This document shows, one piece after another, positions 60,365-64,000 of a stretch of 64,000 nucleotides of DNA. A program made the position numbers and the translations under genes. The notes beneath the pieces were generated by a model. The model had not been told where the DNA came from. It saw nothing but the letters and a program-made list of their open reading frames with translations, and did no database searches. How positions within the stretch are numbered: the first letter of the stretch is position 1; each line of letters opens with the position of its first letter. The stretch spans positions 12,924,739 to 12,988,738 of the forward strand of contig NC_080701.1 of NCBI RefSeq assembly GCF_030445035.2, read 5' to 3'. Source of the stretch: Dasypus novemcinctus (lineage: Eukaryota > Chordata > Mammalia > Cingulata > Dasypodidae).

Positions 60365-61088
60365 AAAAAGGAAGCTAGAGAAAAATCTAGGAACTATAAC
60401 AGTGATTTTAGTGTGGTTGAAGACTGATTAATATTATAAATTTAAGAATGTCTTTACAAAGTGTTAAGATACACAGGAAAATTACAACTAATGTAATTTA
60501 TGGACATGGACAAGAGTTAACAGTAATATTTTCGCAGCAACAGCAAAGAAGATATATCAATTCTAAGGGACAAAAATGGAGGGGTACAACGGGGTATGGG
60601 ATTTTTCCTTTTGGAGTAATGAAAACATTCTAAAAATGAGCTGATGACAGCACAACTCTGAGATTAAAAATGACAGCCACTGAGTGTACACTTTGAATGA
60701 ACTGTACAAAGGCATGGGACTGTATAACACAGTGAATCCTGTGGTGGAAAATGGGCTGTGGTTAATGGAAAAAATATGAGAACATTCTCTCATGAACTAT
60801 AACAAATATATAATACTAATACAGGGTAATAGTAAGTGGTTTGAGGGAAAACACCCCAAATGTAAGATATGGGATATAGCTAGTAGTAATATTTTGACAA
60901 TTCTCTTCCATAGTTTGTAACAAATGTTTCAAACAATGCAACAAAAATTGGTGGTGGGGTGATGTATGAGAGCCCTACATAATGATATGCATGTTTGTTT
61001 TGCAAGTTCACAACTTTTACTATACAATTATTGTTTATATATGTTCATATATGAATTATATACTTGAATACAATTTTTTAAATTAAAA

Positions 61089-63527
61089 AAAGAAATCTAA
61101 TATATTTCACCACATTGAATAAGGGAGCAACTAAAAGGATCTTGAAAGATCAAACCATACATTTTATCAATATACCCAGCCAATACCTTCCTGATTGAAA
61201 AGATCCTAATATAAGAGAAATACATGGATCTTTCATTAACATTAAAAAAAAAACTTTATACACCCAAACGTATGTAGAAGGATATCTGCTACCACAATGT
61301 TAAATATTTAAAAATCCACACATTAGGTATACCTATACAATGGAGTATTAAACAGTCATACAGCTTTATAGAATATATGTAATGCAAAGGAAGTAAACTA
61401 GAAGAATAAACATCGAACTATTTATTCCTGGATGTGTGGAATTTACTGACATGGATACACGATTATTTTTCTAGTCTGAAAAAATAAACAAGTGAAAATC
61501 CTCATTTTTTTCTCTATCAACCAAATAAAGAGATGGGGAAGAATTTAAGCTGACAAAAACAAATGAAAATAGGGATAATATTAAGGATAGAAGGTAAAAG
61601 AGACAAAAATGAAAAGACTGAGCAATGTTAAATCAATCGTATCTACTAAAAGAGCAAACAAGGAACAGAAGGCAATAATGGTTTACTAGAATACCTGGGC
61701 ATATCACTGATAAATATAAAGTGTAGTCTTAAGACATTTTAAACAAATATCAAGAAAGCCTAGAGTTTCATGTTAATAAATTCTTACAAAGCCACTACAA
61801 TCTCTTCCCTTTAAACCACATGCCTCAATTTAAACATCTACTTACAGAACAGATATGCTACAGTATGCAGCCATCTGCAGAGCTCACTTAATAATAAAAA
61901 CTTTCAGAGAAAGTTTAAGTATGTTGTTTGTTGAAAGTATCAAAGACTAATTAAAACAAGTAATACAACTATAGTAGGATGTAGAAAGAACATGAGACAG
62001 GTGCTGGAATCAGAGAGTTAAGAATAAGCCATTTGATAATGCTTAATGTTGAAAAACCAAGGAACAGCAAGTATGAGCATATTATTTAGCAATATGGACT
62101 AAACCACTAAAAGACTCCATAACAAAACCAGTTAAGTAGTTGGCAGAAGAAAAGGAACTGCAACTAGAGAAAGGGAAAGCATATCTGCCTTTCGTTATAA
62201 AATCTTTCTTACTATTGAGCACGGGATATAAATTTTACCCTTAAAAACATTTTTTAAAAAAAAGCTTTTCTTAATATTCCAATTTTTTCCCATACACACT
62301 AACTATGCCTAAGAACACAGGAATCTTTTTATTTTTAGCTCAAAAGGTTCTTAAAGACAAAGTGCACTCCTATAATTTATAAAAGAAAGACGTTAATTCT
62401 GACAATTATAAAATTCTGCAATGAAGTGAAATTCCAAATAAAAGTATAAGGTTTTCAAATTAAATGAAACTTGCCTTATTTATTAGAAAGGGGGACTCTT
62501 AAGAACTGAAATATTTTGCTAAGTTTTACTTAAGTAACAAACATATACTGAGAACCAACTACATACAAGATACTGTCAGATGTATTACAGGATTTTCACA
62601 AAAAAACACAACATTCTATTTGCTAAAACAATTCAGAGTTATCTAAGTAACTCCAGGCTGAATAAATTCCAATCTACAAACACCACAAACCTCAATAATA
62701 ATAGCTAGATTACAGTCAAAAAAGAAAATCTTAATTTTATTATACAAACTACAAAATCATAATTAAGACATATAAACTATTAAAGGGCAAGACTTGTAAA
62801 TGCATGTTATGCAAAATTACTCATTCAGTAGAATTTCTTTCATTTACTGCCATAAAAAAGAGTCAATATGACAACTATGCAGGCCTCAGCAATACTTTTA
62901 ACATTTAGAGTCTAATTTTACCATTTTATTCTCTGTACTTCTATATTGTTAGACTATTTTACTGTAAGTGAATATAACTTTTGAAATGTTATAAACTAAC
63001 ATTTAATTCTTTTCTTGCCATTTTATAAAAATAATACAAATTTGCAGTAAATAATATTTCTTAATTGTAAATTTCTACTTATATATGCAACGAAATTGAT
63101 CATCCCTCAACCCTTATTTAACTAGTAATTTTATATGACAAATATTGACCAAATATCGAAAATATAGGCATCACACATTTAGGTAGAAAACTCAATATAT
63201 AAACTTGGCATCAAACTATTCAACTACCATAAAGAAAAGTTATCTCTTTGCTTACCCAATTTGATAATCAAAAGATTCGTAAGTTATTTAACATAATATC
63301 AGTTACCAACAAGTCTGTTCCTTTTTTTCATCTTGTATCAAGCTCTTCTATCAGAAGATGAAATTACATTTATAAAATTATAGATATAAATAAATAAGCC
63401 ACTGTTTGGTACAGCTGAGTTATAAACAGAAGAAACTCTGAACAGCTATGCTGTGATCCCAAATACAATATCACTCTAAAATTGCAATATAACTGCAAAC
63501 TTCCAGTATCTATTGAGAAAGGTTTAC
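61089..63527 (-). other. GTF2E2: AT-rich GTF2E2 intronic DNA
   Basis: About 2.4 kb with no DAS SINE and no LINE-1 that I can place firmly. Weak LINE-like words occur near 61.26-61.45 kb (ATACAATGGAGTATTAAACA), and a MIR/L2-like scrap near 62.54-62.60 kb. No other exon recognised. Confidence 0.45.
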
Positions 63528-63621
63528 CTTCATCCACAGAAAACTGACAGCTCTTATCATTGAAGAAAAGAATTTTCTTCTTATCAGGACGATTTACAAA
63601 TAGTATCTGGTCCCCTAAAGC
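63528..63621 (-). CDS. GTF2E2: GTF2E2 internal coding exon (end of winged-helix region)
   Basis: 94-base exon reading [20 protein letters not shown] and then [11 protein letters not shown] with one extra base (G) that pairs with AA in the next exon to give Glu. It forms the last strands of the second winged-helix domain of TFIIE beta, a DNA-binding fold in the preinitiation complex. The acceptor ATCTTTTAG ends at 63622 and the donor GTAAAC starts at 63527. Upstream exons lie beyond the window. Confidence 0.96.
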
Positions 63622-64000
63622 CTAAAAGATAAAGAAAGATTTTTCAATTAACTCTAACTCCAAAATATTTCACCAAAAGATATTCTTTGTGTACAACAAA
63701 CAACTTTCATTTCTTTTAACCCGAGAATACCAGTAGGGTTCACTGTACCCAATTTTAGTTTTTGAGTTTCTTTCTTGAGCAGTTCTATTTTTAAGGAATG
63801 CTATTCCAACACTTTTAATCTTAGAGGTCCTCCAAAGTACAAAAAGAAAATTACTTATTTTTTCAAAACAGAATAAAATTCATCCTGTTACAATTACTAT
63901 GTGGGTCCACTGTTCTCAATTATTAATCATTCTCATTGTAGAATTTTAGTCATCTTATTTTCCTATATCTTGAAATATTTTGCTAACTAGTATTCCTTAT
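63622..64000 (-). other. GTF2E2: GTF2E2 intron, partial
   Basis: AT-rich sequence upstream of the 63528-63621 exon. It runs off the window and no feature is recognised. Confidence 0.8.

Overview
This is a placental-mammal nuclear genomic window, most likely from an armadillo (Xenarthra, Dasypus-like). The host assignment rests on many tRNA-headed short interspersed elements of the DAS type known from armadillos, plus LINE-1, MIR, MER20 and ERVL-like LTR remnants. The only host genes I can support are the 3' ends of two convergent genes, RBPMS (plus strand, left) and GTF2E2 (minus strand, right). This is the tail-to-tail order I know from human chromosome 8p12. No bacterial gene, CRISPR array, integron, phage or operon is present, and nearly all open reading frames in the window are chance frames in GC-rich DNA or antisense frames through repeats.

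Layout. 1-19.3 kb: GC- and CpG-rich RBPMS DNA. It holds two alternative C-terminal coding exons (210-341 and 9460-9529), a CpG island near 6.55-6.95 kb, a few MIR relics and two long DAS SINEs. 19.3-24 kb: base composition falls sharply; there are two solo LTR-like elements and a candidate RBPMS 3'-UTR exon ending in AATAAA signals near 22.85 kb. 24-29.8 kb: AT-rich spacer between the genes with a LINE-1 relic. 29.8-64 kb: GTF2E2, with a candidate poly(A) signal at 29.81 kb and coding exons at 30374-30490, 31344-31459 and 63528-63621. They encode about the last third of the TFIIE beta subunit. The 32-kb intron between the last two of these is packed with retroelements.

That intron holds an antisense LINE-1 with an RPS24 processed pseudogene and a SINE nested in it, a MER20 DNA transposon, a MIR, several LINE-1 3' ends, and one LINE-1 spread over about 11 kb (49.97-61.09 kb). 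The spread LINE-1 was opened by five SINEs, two solo LTRs, an unclassified repeat, a tiny LINE-1 3'-end insertion and a TCEAL-family retrocopy. The retrocopy keeps an uninterrupted 187-codon frame and is the most notable item. An unclassified repeat of roughly 1.3 kb, seen in three related copies, is the best candidate for something undescribed.

Limits: family names come from sequence recognition without a database search, repeat borders are approximate unless a target-site duplication is given, and comparisons with human proteins are from memory.
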